64,000 nt of DNA from JBMYRH01 sp049602155 (GTDB lineage Bacteria; Myxococcota_A; UBA9042; PHBI01; JBMYRH01). The first letter of the stretch is position 1. Every line of letters begins with the position of its first letter. Made by a program: the position numbers and the translations under genes. Shown piece by piece: positions 46,667-55,753 of the stretch. Location: the NCBI GenBank assembly GCA_049602155.1, contig JBMYRH010000012.1:131765-195764 (forward strand), written 5' to 3'. The notes beneath the pieces were generated by a model. It saw only the letters and a program-made list of their open reading frames with translations. It searched no databases and was not told where the DNA came from.

Positions 46667-48549
46667 CAGACCACTACGACATCGTCATCGCCGGCGCTGG
46701 GTGCGCTGGGTTGAGCTTCGCCTGGCATCTGCTCGACGCCGGGATCCAAGGCCGTCGGGTCGCTGTGATCGATCGCTCGTTCGAGCTCTCCGCTGATAAA
46801 CTCTGGTGTTTTTGGGGGCCGGAGACGATGCCCTTCGCGGACGTCGCTGCCCATCGCTGGGACCGCGCCATCGTCCACACCGATGAAGCCACCATCGACG
46901 AGTCCTTGGGCTCACAGGCCTACCACTGTGTGAGGAGTGAGGCGTTTGGAGCGCGCGTCCTCGCGCGCCTCGAGGCCGCCCCAGAGGTGACCCTCCTCGC
47001 GGCTGACATCCTGGACATGGGGGAGGACGCCGGGGGCGCGTTTGTTGTCACGAGCGAGGGGACTGTGCGCTCTGACTGGGTCGCGCAGAGCATGCGCTAC
47101 AGCCCCGAAGACGCCGCGAAGTCGCTCGCGTATCCTGTGAGGCAGCACTTCGGAGGTCTTGAGATCAAGACCGCTGAGCCGGTGTTCGATACGGGCGCGT
47201 TCACGATGATGGACTTTCGTGTCCCGCAGCGCGACGGCGTCGCCTTTGTCTACGTGTTGCCCTTTGCCCCAGATCGCGCGCTCATCGAACACACGATGTT
47301 CTCGTCATCGCCGCTCTCCGCCGAGGCGCACTTCGAGGCCTCAGAGGCCTATATTCGCGAGCGCTTAGGCGTGGATTACGACGTGGAGCGTCGCGAGTCA
47401 GGGTCCCTGCCGATGGACGACCGTTACCCCTCTCAGCAGAGCAGCGCGCGGGTCTTCAACCTTGGCATCGTCGGTGGCCAGATGAAGCCCAGCACGGGCT
47501 ATGCATTCGCGCGGATCCAGCGTCACACCCAAGCCTTGGCGACGCATTTTGCGGCCACCGGGAGGCTGACGACGCTGCCGAGCGCCTCCACGCGCTTTCG
47601 ATTCTACGATGTGCTGCTCCTTCGCATCCTGCACGAAGCGCCCCGCTATGGTGCCCGCATCTTCGGCGCGCTCTTTGCGCAGCGTGGCGTACAGCGTGTG
47701 TTGAACTTCTTGGATGAGCGGACCCGATTTCGGGAGGAGCTTGCGCTGGTGTGGCGGCTCCCGTGGTGGCCGTTTTTGCGGGGCATTCCACGAGCGCTCT
47801 CGCTCTTGAGGCGCCGTGCTGTCGTCCGGCGACCGACCCACGTGGCTCCTGGATTGATGATGGCGTTCACCGTCCTCGCGCTGTGGGCGACGAGCATGGT
47901 CCTAGGGTTGAATTACCGACACCCGGGGGCGGGCAGCTGGTGGGCAGACGGGGCCTGGGTGGCGGTCCAGACCTTCCTCAGCACTGGGGTCTTCATCACG
48001 GCCCATGATGCAATGCATGGGCTCATCGCTCCGGGTCATCGACGCCTCAACCGCGCCGTAGGGTGGCTCGCCACCTGGAGCTATGCGGGGCTCGACTACG
48101 ACGCCCTCGAGCGTGCGCATCATGCACACCACGCCGAGCCCGCGACCGAGCACGACCCTGACTTTCATCGTGGAAAGCCGGGCTTCATCTCCTGGTACGT
48201 GGACTTCATGCAGCAGTACTTGAGCTGGAGGCAGTTCGGGTGGCTGTGCTTGCTCTTGGGGGGGATGATCTTTGCGCTGGAGCTCCCCGTGGCGCATGTC
48301 GCTGCGTTTTGGGCGGCGCCGCTCATCCTGAGCACCTTTCAGCTCTTCACTGTGGGCACCTGGTTGCCGCACCGGCCCGGCCATTACTTGGGTGATGGAC
48401 CGTTACGTGCGCGCAGCGTCGACATCGCACCCCTGTGGTCGTTCCTCGCCTGTTACCACTTTGGGTATCACTTCGAGCACCACGCTCGACCTGACCTGCC
48501 TTGGTGGCGACTGTGGCGGGTCCGAGGGTTTCGGACCGCGAAGGTCTAG
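46663..48549 (+). CDS. Fused lycopene beta-cyclase (CrtY) - beta-carotene ketolase (CrtW) protein
   Basis: 628 residues in one continuous frame. Residues ~1-385 are a CrtY-type cyclase: NAD/FAD motif DIVIAGAGCAGLSFAWHL, SADKLWCFWG, FTMMDFRVPQRDGVAFVYVL, ALIEHTMFSSSPL and GIVGGQMKPSTGYAFARIQR. After a basic linker (~385-400), residues ~400-628 are a membrane di-iron ketolase: STGVFITAHDAMHG, ERAHHAHHAEPATEHDPDFH, FQLFTVGTWLPHRPGHYLGD and CYHFGYHFEHHARPDLPWW. The FITAHDAMHG and LPHRPGH motifs mark CrtW rather than CrtZ hydroxylase. Predicted: lycopene to beta-carotene to echinenone/canthaxanthin. It is the last gene of the crt operon. Confidence 0.9.
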   Translation: MTDHYDIVIAGAGCAGLSFAWHLLDAGIQGRRVAVIDRSFELSADKLWCFWGPETMPFADVAAHRWDRAIVHTDEATIDESLGSQAYHCVRSEAFGARVLARLEAAPEVTLLAADILDMGEDAGGAFVVTSEGTVRSDWVAQSMRYSPEDAAKSLAYPVRQHFGGLEIKTAEPVFDTGAFTMMDFRVPQRDGVAFVYVLPFAPDRALIEHTMFSSSPLSAEAHFEASEAYIRERLGVDYDVERRESGSLPMDDRYPSQQSSARVFNLGIVGGQMKPSTGYAFARIQRHTQALATHFAATGRLTTLPSASTRFRFYDVLLLRILHEAPRYGARIFGALFAQRGVQRVLNFLDERTRFREELALVWRLPWWPFLRGIPRALSLLRRRAVVRRPTHVAPGLMMAFTVLALWATSMVLGLNYRHPGAGSWWADGAWVAVQTFLSTGVFITAHDAMHGLIAPGHRRLNRAVGWLATWSYAGLDYDALERAHHAHHAEPATEHDPDFHRGKPGFISWYVDFMQQYLSWRQFGWLCLLLGGMIFALELPVAHVAAFWAAPLILSTFQLFTVGTWLPHRPGHYLGDGPLRARSVDIAPLWSFLACYHFGYHFEHHARPDLPWWRLWRVRGFRTAKV

Positions 48550-48624
48550 GTAGGCTGTTTACCTGTTTGAGCGCTGAGAGGGGCTGGTCTTGAGATTCGC
48601 CTCGGATTATCGCAAAACGAATGG

Positions 48625-49866
48625 GTGAGTAATGAACACTCAGACACGACGCTGAGCGGTCGCAAGGCAGCGCTCGATCTTGATGATTTCGGCGAGTCCG
48701 AGGTTCAGCGCAAGCGTGTCCTCGCGACGATCAACAAGATCGTCGTGGTCGTCACGTTGGCCTACACGCTCTTCTTTGCGGCGATGTCGTGGTGGCCCCT
48801 GACGTCCTATAACGCCTTCTTTTTGCTCTGGTACATCGGCACATTGCTGCTCGCCGATCGGCAGCGGTCGCGGCTCGCGGGCATCGTGCTCAACGGAGGT
48901 GGGCTGCTGCACCTGTGCGGGGTCTCTCTGCTCTTCGTGCCTCCGATGAGCGGCATCCAGCTCTTCTTGGCGCTCTTGCCGATCTTCTCTGTGTTGTCGA
49001 TCTTCCCCGCCGACCGCGTCTGGATAACGTCCTACACAGTGATCTCGATGGTGGTCCTCACCACCCTTGAGATCAACCGAGACACCTACATTGCGCCGCT
49101 CGCGGTGGAGATGAGCGCACAGGTCATGGGGCTCTGCCGGGGCTTCTCGATCGCGTTCACGGTCGGGATGATCGTGGCTGTCTTCGTGTCCTTCTTCCTC
49201 GACCTGCATCGCGCCAGGCTGGGGCTCAGGAAGGCACATGATCAGTCGGAGGCGCTCCTCCACAACATCCTCCCGAGCGCGATCGCCGAGCGCCTCAAGG
49301 CTGGTGAGGAGACCATCGCGGACAACTACGATGACGTGTCGATCCTCTTCACCGACCTGGTGGGCTTTACTCGCTTAGCGGCGACCCAGGCGGCCAATGA
49401 GACCGTCTCGATGCTCAACGAGGTGGTGAGCGCCTTTGACGCCACGGTGAGCGCACACGGTTTGGAGAAGATCAAGACCATCGGGGACGCCTACATGCTC
49501 GCAGCGGGGGTCCCCGTCGAGCGACCGGATCATGCGACGCAGATGATCCGAGTGGCCCAAGAGATGCAGCGGACCTTGGCCGAGTATAACGCTCGGACCG
49601 GTCATGACCTCGAGCTCCGCATCGGGATCAGCTCTGGGCCCGTGACCGCTGGAGTCATCGGCTCGAAGAAGTTCACCTATGATCTCTGGGGTGACACCGT
49701 GAATGTGGCGTCCAGGATGGAGTCTACAGGGCTCCCTGGCCGTATTCAGGTGACTGAAGCCGTCGCTCACGCTGCTCGAGAGACCTTCACCTTTGAAGAT
49801 CGCGGGCTCATCGACGTCAAAGGCAAAGGGGAGATGCAGACCTTCTTGGTCGCGCTCCCCGAGTGA
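48625..49866 (+). CDS. Membrane class III adenylate cyclase
   Basis: 413 residues. About six hydrophobic segments (residues ~35-200) are followed by a helical linker (HDQSEALLHNILPSAIAERL) and a catalytic domain. ILFTDLVGFT and IKTIGDAYM hold the two metal Asp, EKIKTIG gives the adenine-specifying Lys, TYDLWGDTVN the Asp of the K/D pair, and NVASRM the transition-state Asn/Arg. The K...D pair indicates cAMP, not cGMP. GTG 48625 has no clear ribosome binding site. It follows crtYW by 76 bp on the same strand. cAMP and the CRP/FNR-like boxes before crtE could be linked, but this is only an inference. Confidence 0.9.
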   Translation: MSNEHSDTTLSGRKAALDLDDFGESEVQRKRVLATINKIVVVVTLAYTLFFAAMSWWPLTSYNAFFLLWYIGTLLLADRQRSRLAGIVLNGGGLLHLCGVSLLFVPPMSGIQLFLALLPIFSVLSIFPADRVWITSYTVISMVVLTTLEINRDTYIAPLAVEMSAQVMGLCRGFSIAFTVGMIVAVFVSFFLDLHRARLGLRKAHDQSEALLHNILPSAIAERLKAGEETIADNYDDVSILFTDLVGFTRLAATQAANETVSMLNEVVSAFDATVSAHGLEKIKTIGDAYMLAAGVPVERPDHATQMIRVAQEMQRTLAEYNARTGHDLELRIGISSGPVTAGVIGSKKFTYDLWGDTVNVASRMESTGLPGRIQVTEAVAHAARETFTFEDRGLIDVKGKGEMQTFLVALPE

Positions 49867-49879
49867 GCGTTGACTCTGC

Positions 49880-50857
49880 TCAGCAGTGGTTGCGCAGCAT
49901 CAGCTCTTTGGGGTGCGGCGAGAAGTAGAGCTGGTCCGCCAAGTAGGTGATGTCGAAGCGCTGAATGTTGAAGCGCAGCAGCGTCGTCGGGACGATGAGC
50001 GGGACCAGGCCGCGCCGGAAGTCATCGATGGAGCTCAGGAGCGCCTGCTTATCGCCAGGGGGGAGGTGGTGCTTCAGGTGCCCCATCGCGTGCTGGAGCA
50101 CGTTCACGTGCCGCTTGATGGTCGCCTTGTGGCTGAGGCACGCCTGAAAGGCCACCTCGTACTCGGCGAAGATCTCTTTTTCATTCTGCTTGTTCATGGT
50201 CCCGACCAGCGACCCAAGGCGCCGATAGCCCGCCTGATTATGGCTCAGCAGCAAGAGCTTGTGGGTGGTGTGGAAGGCCACGAGCTTGCCACGGGTAAGG
50301 CCGCTCTTCACCATCTGCCGCCATCGAAACCGGCAGAAGATCCGCTCGATGAAATTCTCCCGCAGGATCGCATCGTTGAGCCGCCCATCTTCCTCGACAG
50401 GCAGCCCGGGCAGCTCCCTCAGCAGCACCTCAGCGAAGACCCCTACGCCGCCGCCGGGCAGGCGCATCTTGCCGCGATAGACCGGCAGGCGCTCCATCCC
50501 GCAGGACGGTGAGCGACGCTTGAGAATGTACCCATCAAGGTTCTCCGCCTTGAGCGCCTCGACCCGCTTTTCCGAGTAGGCCTTCATCGCGTCGGTGAAG
50601 TCCTCTCCGGTCGCTGGGCACACGAGGCGCTCGCCCTCGCCCTCGTTGACGAGCCGAATCGTGGGCCGCGGCGTCCCCATGCCCAGCTCGACCTCAGGGC
50701 ACACGGGCACGTACTCCACCCAAGGGTCGAGGACGTCGGTGACGAATCGATCGCGGGCATGCCCACCGTCGAAGCGCACGTTATGCCCCAAGAGGCATTC
50801 GGAGACGCCGAGGCGGATGGGATCGTCTGCAGTGGGGGTCGTCACGGTTGACCTCAT
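49880..50857 (-). CDS. DUF523-DUF1722 (YbgA-type) protein
   Basis: 325 residues. The DUF523 part (~15-155) has RLGVSECLLGHNVRFDGGH, PVCPEVELGMGTPRP and YILKRRSPSCGMERLPVY. The DUF1722 part (~185-300) has LVAFHTTHKLLLLSHNQAGY and HAMGHLKHHLPPGDK. The conserved Cys and His residues suggest a metal or redox site; the biochemical function is unknown. Known context: in E. coli the DUF1722 gene ybgA lies immediately before phr (photolyase). Here it is divergent from an SDR-photolyase pair. ATG 50857 was chosen to remove a non-conserved upstream extension to 50935. Confidence 0.9.
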   Translation of the reverse strand: MRSTVTTPTADDPIRLGVSECLLGHNVRFDGGHARDRFVTDVLDPWVEYVPVCPEVELGMGTPRPTIRLVNEGEGERLVCPATGEDFTDAMKAYSEKRVEALKAENLDGYILKRRSPSCGMERLPVYRGKMRLPGGGVGVFAEVLLRELPGLPVEEDGRLNDAILRENFIERIFCRFRWRQMVKSGLTRGKLVAFHTTHKLLLLSHNQAGYRRLGSLVGTMNKQNEKEIFAEYEVAFQACLSHKATIKRHVNVLQHAMGHLKHHLPPGDKQALLSSIDDFRRGLVPLIVPTTLLRFNIQRFDITYLADQLYFSPHPKELMLRNHC

Positions 50858-51073
50858 GTGTCGCTTGGTCTTGTTTGGCACGCTACCGCGCTGCGGTGGG
50901 CACCCCAAGGTGATTCTTTTCTCTCGGCTGGGCAAAACGCGGGAAGAAGATTAGTGACACGCCGTGTTGCTCCACCCATGCGCGCGCCCCTGCGGCGCGC
51001 TCAACACCGAACCCCACAGCCCGATTCCAGCGGCACCACAACCCCGGCGGTGATCCCACCGGGCGCCAGGACC

Positions 51074-52507
51074 ATGACCGACCCCTCCCCCCCTCCCGCT
51101 CGCCCCGTGGTCGCCGTCGCCGGCGCGTCCGGGTTCATTGGCCAAGCCTTGGGGCCCTCCCTGGCGCAGCACTTCACCCCCATCGCGCTGTCGCGCTCTG
51201 TCCGTGAACCGGGCGGCGGTTACACCACCTGTCGGCAAGCCGACCTCTTCTCGCTCTCTGGCGCGACCCGTGCGCTAGAGGGGGCGGAGTATGCCGTCTA
51301 CCTCGTCCACAGCATGATGCCCGCTGCGCGCCTCGTGCAGGGGCACTTTGAAGACCTCGACGTCCTCTGCGCCGACAACTTCGCCCGCGCCGCGGCCGCC
51401 GCGGGCGTCCGGCACATCGTGTACGTCGGGGGGCTGCTGCCGACCACCGACGCCCTCAGCGAGCACCTACGCAGTCGCCAGGAGATGGAGCGGGCCCTTG
51501 GCGCGACGGGCATCCCCGTGACCACGCTGCGCTGCGGGATGGTCGTCGGCGCCCAGGGCTCCTCCTATCAACTGCTTGCGCGCCTCGTCAGGCGCCTCCC
51601 GGTGATGGTCTGCCCGAGCTGGACCAAGACCCGCATGCAGCCCGTCGCCCTGAGTGACGTCGTCGGCGCCATCACGCAAGTCCTGGCGACCCCGGCCACC
51701 GACAGCCAGGTGTTCGACCTCGGCTCCCCCGAGGCGCTGAGCTACCAGGAGCTCATGGGGGCGACCGCGGCCTCCTTTGGGCTCACACGGCGCTTCCTCT
51801 CAGTCCCCTTCCTCTCGCCCAAGCTCTCCCGCCTCTGGGTGACGCTCACGACGGGCGCCCCGAAGGCCTTGGTCGCGCCGCTTATCCAGAGCCTCCACCA
51901 CGAGATGCTCGCGCGCCCGGACGCACGCCTCCCCGGCGAAGCGCCAGCGACGAACATCACAGAGATGCTGGCGTTGGCGGCCCACGAGCAGGGGACCCAA
52001 GCCATCGTCCCGCATGCGTTTCGCGCCGCGCGGCGGTCCAAGGGGCCCTCGACGGTCTGCTCGGTGCAGCGCATGGTCACGCCTGAGGGCATGGACACGC
52101 GCTGGGTCGCGACCGAGTACTTCCGTTGGCTCGCGCATCGCATCCGCGCCCTCGTCCGCATCACGACCTCAGACGATGGCGCGGATGTGCAGTTCACCCT
52201 GCGACTGACCGGCCATCAGCTCTTGGGGCTTCGGCGTTTGCCAGACCGCAGTGCGGCGGACCGAGAGGTCTTGCTCGTCACTGAAGGACTCCTCGCTCGT
52301 GAGTCCGAGCGGGGGCGCCTTGAGTTCCGCTACGTGCTTGGGGACAGGACGCTCATCGCCGCGCTTCATGACTTCGTGCCACGCCTCCCGTGGTGGGTCT
52401 ATCGCCTGACTCAGGGCACGCTGCACCGTTGGGTCATGAAGAGCTTCGCGCGGCACCTCGCGCGGCTGAGCGCACAGACCTCCACTCAAACCCGTGAGGC
52501 ATCATGA
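51074..52507 (+). CDS. NAD(P)-binding SDR with C-terminal DUF2867-like domain
   Basis: 477 residues from ATG 51074. N-terminal Rossmann motif VVAVAGASGFIGQALG, AVYLVHSMMPAARLVQ, RHIVYVGGLLP and TTLRCGMVVGAQGSSYQLL: an atypical SDR of the complex-I NDUFA9/YbjT-like type. Near 330-470 a domain with GRLEFRYVLGDRTLIAALHD, FVPRLPWWVYRLTQGTLHRW resembles DUF2867. In-frame upstream starts (GTG 50954, ATG 50978) would add a Pro/Arg-rich leader, so the start is uncertain. It overlaps the photolyase ATG by 4 bp, so a role in light or UV stress is likely. Confidence 0.82.
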   Translation: MTDPSPPPARPVVAVAGASGFIGQALGPSLAQHFTPIALSRSVREPGGGYTTCRQADLFSLSGATRALEGAEYAVYLVHSMMPAARLVQGHFEDLDVLCADNFARAAAAAGVRHIVYVGGLLPTTDALSEHLRSRQEMERALGATGIPVTTLRCGMVVGAQGSSYQLLARLVRRLPVMVCPSWTKTRMQPVALSDVVGAITQVLATPATDSQVFDLGSPEALSYQELMGATAASFGLTRRFLSVPFLSPKLSRLWVTLTTGAPKALVAPLIQSLHHEMLARPDARLPGEAPATNITEMLALAAHEQGTQAIVPHAFRAARRSKGPSTVCSVQRMVTPEGMDTRWVATEYFRWLAHRIRALVRITTSDDGADVQFTLRLTGHQLLGLRRLPDRSAADREVLLVTEGLLARESERGRLEFRYVLGDRTLIAALHDFVPRLPWWVYRLTQGTLHRWVMKSFARHLARLSAQTSTQTREAS

Positions 52508-53982
52508 CATCCCCGATCCCTTTGATGCGCCGTCAGACCGTTCAGAGCGCCCCGGTGCGCCCCGAGCGTGATTACGTCCTCTATTGGATGATCTCAGCCC
52601 GGCGAACCACCGACAACTTCGGCCTCCAGCACGCGCTCGCCGAGGCTGAGGCCCTCGGCAAGCCATTGGTCGTCTTCGAGCCCCTGCGTTGCGATTATCG
52701 CTGGGCCTCGGACCGCCTTCACCGCTTCGTGATGGACGGCATGGCGGACAATCAACGGGCGCTCTCGGGCGTCCGAGGGGTGACCTACGTCCCCTATGTC
52801 GAGCGCCATGTTGGCGGCGGTAAGGGGCTGCTCGAAGCGCTCGCGGCCCGCGCGTGCTGTGTCGTCACAGACCACTTCCCCTGCTTCTTCCTCCCACGGA
52901 TGGTGAATGCGGCCGCGCAGCGCCTCGATGTCCGCGTCGAGGTCATCGACTCCAACGGGATCTTACCCCTCTTCGAGGCGCCACGGGAGTTCACGACGGC
53001 GTACTCCTTCCGCCGCCACGTCCACAAGGTCGTCCTCGACCACTTGGACGCGATGCCCGAGGCCGCGCCGCTGACCTCCGCGCGCTTGCCGACCGCGGTG
53101 GCGCCGACTGACTTGCCGTTAGGGCATTGGCGGTCCTCTTGCTTTGACGCAGCGCTCACAGCGCCGCTCGCGGAGCTGCCCATCGATCACGACGTAGCGC
53201 CCACCGATGTCCCAGGTGGGGCGGTCGAGGCGCGTCGTCGGTTAGATCGCTTCTTCGGAGAGATGGTGGGCGTCTACACCGAGCGCAATCAGGTTGAGCG
53301 GAACATCGCGAGCGGGCTCTCTGCCCACCTCCACTTCGGCCACATCAGTGCGCACACTGTCCTGCGAGACCTGTTCGCGCGAGAGGCGTGGTCGCCGGAC
53401 AAGGTCGCGCCGAAGCCGACGGGCAGCCGCGCCGGGTGGTGGGGGATGAGTGCAGGGGCCGAGGGCTTCATCGATCAGATGCTCACGTGGCGTGAGCTGG
53501 GCTACACCTTCTGCCATGTGCGCTGGAAGGACTACGACCGGTTCGACTCATTGCCTGGGTGGGCGCTTGAGACGCTGGAGGTCCACGCGTCGGACCGTCG
53601 CCCCGTCCTCTACGACCTTGAGGCGATGGACAACGCGAAGACCCATGACATGCTGTGGAATGCGGCGCAGCGCCAGCTTCGGCGTGAGGGCGTCATCCAC
53701 AACTACCTTCGGATGCTCTGGGCGAAGAAGATCCTAGAGTGGACCGAGCACCCGCGCATCGCGCTGGACGTGCTGGTCGAGCTGAACAACCGCTACAGCC
53801 TCGATGGCAGGAACCCCAACTCCTACTCGGGGATCTTCTGGTGCTTGGGGCGCTTCGATAGGGCCTGGGGTCCGGAGCGCCAGATCTTCGGTAAGATCCG
53901 CTATATGAGCAGCGAGAACACCGCCCGAAAGGTCCGCGTCAAAGACTACATGGCCCAATACGCGAGCCGCCCCTCTCAATAG
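52504..53982 (+). CDS. phr: Class II deoxyribodipyrimidine (CPD) photolyase
   Basis: 492 residues. The photolyase N-domain has YVLYWMISARRTTDNFGLQH and VVTDHFPCFFLPRMV. The FAD domain has class II-type motifs: RNIASGLSAHLHFGHIS, GYTFCHVRWKDYDRFDSLPG, THDMLWNAAQRQLRREGVIH, YLRMLWAKKILEWTEHP, NNRYSLDGRNPNSYSG and IFGKIRYMSSENTARK. Known: it uses blue light and FADH- to split cyclobutane pyrimidine dimers in DNA. ATG 52504 overlaps the SDR stop (ATGA), showing translational coupling. It converges on the M23 peptidase gene with a 7-bp overlap. Confidence 0.95.
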   Translation: MTSPIPLMRRQTVQSAPVRPERDYVLYWMISARRTTDNFGLQHALAEAEALGKPLVVFEPLRCDYRWASDRLHRFVMDGMADNQRALSGVRGVTYVPYVERHVGGGKGLLEALAARACCVVTDHFPCFFLPRMVNAAAQRLDVRVEVIDSNGILPLFEAPREFTTAYSFRRHVHKVVLDHLDAMPEAAPLTSARLPTAVAPTDLPLGHWRSSCFDAALTAPLAELPIDHDVAPTDVPGGAVEARRRLDRFFGEMVGVYTERNQVERNIASGLSAHLHFGHISAHTVLRDLFAREAWSPDKVAPKPTGSRAGWWGMSAGAEGFIDQMLTWRELGYTFCHVRWKDYDRFDSLPGWALETLEVHASDRRPVLYDLEAMDNAKTHDMLWNAAQRQLRREGVIHNYLRMLWAKKILEWTEHPRIALDVLVELNNRYSLDGRNPNSYSGIFWCLGRFDRAWGPERQIFGKIRYMSSENTARKVRVKDYMAQYASRPSQ

Positions 53983-54599
53983 AGCGGACCCAAGACCAAC
54001 CGTGGGTCCGGGAAGGCCGTCCGAGCCCAGGCCCGATCGGCCAGGCTCACCGCCCCCGGCAGGTCACAGGTCTCGGGCTCAAAGCGGCAGAGCTGAAAGT
54101 GCAGGTGAGGGTTCCACCCTCCGTTAACGTCTCGGTCGCCCACCTCCGCGAGCACCGTGCCAGCCTCGAACGCGTCACCGGTCGCCCAGCGGCTCAAGCA
54201 CGCACGGGACAGATGCCCATGCAGTGCGAAGACGACCTGCCCGAGCCACTGATGCCGCGTGATGATCGTCGGGCCGTAGTCATAGGGGAGCGCGTTGTCG
54301 GCCAACGCAAAGATCGTCCCCGCGTAGAAGCTCTGCACCGCTTCGCCTGCCGGCGCGGCGATGTCGACCCCGACGTGCACGCTACGCTGCCCCTCCACGA
54401 ACTGGTCTCCCAAGTACATACCGGGTCGGTGCTCGTCATAGCGCCCGATGCCGTAGGGCGTCTCAAGCGTCCTGTCGGGGTCGTAGCCCGTCGTGAAGTC
54501 ATAGACCTCGTAGCGCTCAGGGAGCGCGATCACAGGGCCAAACGTGACCCCGTCCACTTTCAATGCGGGGTACAGCGTGCGCTCGTCGAGGTCACTCAT
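53976..54599 (-). CDS. M23-family (LytM) metallopeptidase domain protein, no signal peptide
   Basis: 207 residues. The LytM zinc site is complete: SVHVGVDIAAPAGEAVQSFY (HxxxD) and GGWNPHLHFQLCRFE (HxH), with VVFALHGHLSRA between. Known: M23 peptidases cut peptide bridges in cell walls. No signal peptide is seen from ATG 54599 (preceded by GTGAGGG) nor from the longer form starting at 54638, so either it is exported differently or it has a cytoplasmic role, as in M23 domains found with aminotransferases. Confidence 0.82.
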   Translation of the reverse strand: MSDLDERTLYPALKVDGVTFGPVIALPERYEVYDFTTGYDPDRTLETPYGIGRYDEHRPGMYLGDQFVEGQRSVHVGVDIAAPAGEAVQSFYAGTIFALADNALPYDYGPTIITRHQWLGQVVFALHGHLSRACLSRWATGDAFEAGTVLAEVGDRDVNGGWNPHLHFQLCRFEPETCDLPGAVSLADRAWARTAFPDPRLVLGPLY

Positions 54600-54674
54600 G
54601 CCCTCACGGTGCCACCCCCCGCCTTCACCTTCAACCATGCTACGCTCTGCTCAGGACCTGAACAGGAGACCACC

Positions 54675-55709
54675 GTGCTGACTCGCACCCTGACGCTCAC
54701 CACCGTACTCACCCTCGCGAGCCTCACAGCTGGCTGTGATAAGCCGGCCCCACCGACCCCCGAGGCGCCCGAGGCCGCGCAGGAGAGCGAGGCGCCCGCC
54801 CCCAAGGTCAGCCTCACAGCGCCGCTCCCCAAGGGCAAGCTCATCTCCCCGACGTTGGTCGTCGGCGGCCAGCCCACGAAAGCCCACCTCGAGGAGATGG
54901 CAGCCTCGGGCCTGACCACCGTCGTGAACCTCAAGACCGAGGGCGAGATGACCTTCGACGAGGCCGCCGAGGCCAAGCGCCTGGGGCTGACCTACATCGC
55001 GATGCCGATGGCGGGAAAGAAGGGGCTCACGGACAAAAACGCTGCGCGCCTTGATGAGGTGCTCAAGGCCGGAGAGCCAACCCTTGTGCACTGTCAAAGC
55101 GGCAACCGAGTCGGCGCGCTCTTCGCGCTCCACGCTCAGAAGTTCAAAGGGGCGTCCACCGAAGAGGCGATGACGATAGGTCTGTCTCACGGGATGACGC
55201 GGCTCAAGGGGCCCGTCCGTGAGCTCCTCGAGGTGAAAGCCGAGCGAGGCTTCGCCAAAGACGCTCAGGAGAAGGTCGGCCTCTTCAAGGCGGCGCTCGG
55301 CGCTGAGCTCAAGGCCGCGCTCAAGGCCGGCGGCCCCGCGAAGGCCATCTCGGTCTGCGCCGAGAAGGCGCCGGAGATCGCCGCCAAGATGAGCGACGAC
55401 ACGCTCAGCATCCGCCGCGTCGGCACCCGGGTGCGCAACACCAAGACCAACACCCCCACCCACGCGATGAACGCCGTGATGAAGGGCCTGACCCCGGACA
55501 AGCCCGTCCACCTCGGCGTCATCGACGGTAAGGAGACGGCAGTCCACGGGCTCTTTATCCAGAACCCTGTCTGCTTAAGCTGCCACGGCCCCAAGGGCTC
55601 CCTCGCCCCCGAGGTCACCGCTGCGCTTGCTGAGCAGTACCCCGACGACGCGGCGGTCGGCTACGCGATGGGCGACCTCAGGGGCGCCGTCGTCGTGGAG
55701 CGCCGATAG
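54675..55709 (+). CDS. Lipoprotein joining a PTP/DSP-like phosphatase domain to a single-heme DUF3365 domain
   Basis: 344 residues. GTG 54675 has AGGAG 6 nt upstream. The signal ends in lipobox SLTAGC, then an Ala/Pro/Glu linker. Residues ~55-185 resemble the beta-lactamase-hydrolase-like/DSP fold: TLVVGGQPTKAHLEEMAASG, LTTVVNLKTEGE and PTLVHCQSGNRVGALFAL (HCxxGxR-type P-loop). Residues ~205-344 fit DUF3365: AISVCAEKAPEIAAKMSDDT, IRRVGTRVRNTKTNTPT, NPVCLSCHGPKG with one CxxCH heme site, and YAMGDLRGAVVVERR. A phosphatase-like domain tethered to a heme sensor is unusual. The substrate is unknown. Confidence 0.85.
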   Translation: MLTRTLTLTTVLTLASLTAGCDKPAPPTPEAPEAAQESEAPAPKVSLTAPLPKGKLISPTLVVGGQPTKAHLEEMAASGLTTVVNLKTEGEMTFDEAAEAKRLGLTYIAMPMAGKKGLTDKNAARLDEVLKAGEPTLVHCQSGNRVGALFALHAQKFKGASTEEAMTIGLSHGMTRLKGPVRELLEVKAERGFAKDAQEKVGLFKAALGAELKAALKAGGPAKAISVCAEKAPEIAAKMSDDTLSIRRVGTRVRNTKTNTPTHAMNAVMKGLTPDKPVHLGVIDGKETAVHGLFIQNPVCLSCHGPKGSLAPEVTAALAEQYPDDAAVGYAMGDLRGAVVVERR

Positions 55710-55753
55710 CCCCGTGGATTGTCGCGAAGGGGTCACGCCCGTAGACTGAGGTC

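Noticed and set aside
46663..48549. C-terminal half as CrtZ hydroxylase or generic fatty acid desaturase
   Set aside because: FITAHDAMHG, DPDFH and GTWLPHRPGHY are CrtW-type ketolase features; CrtZ has a different His-box layout and is shorter.
54099..54674. N-terminal extension of the phosphatase-DUF3365 protein
   Set aside because: This part overlaps the M23 peptidase gene on the other strand; the lipoprotein signal and AGGAG place the start at 54675.
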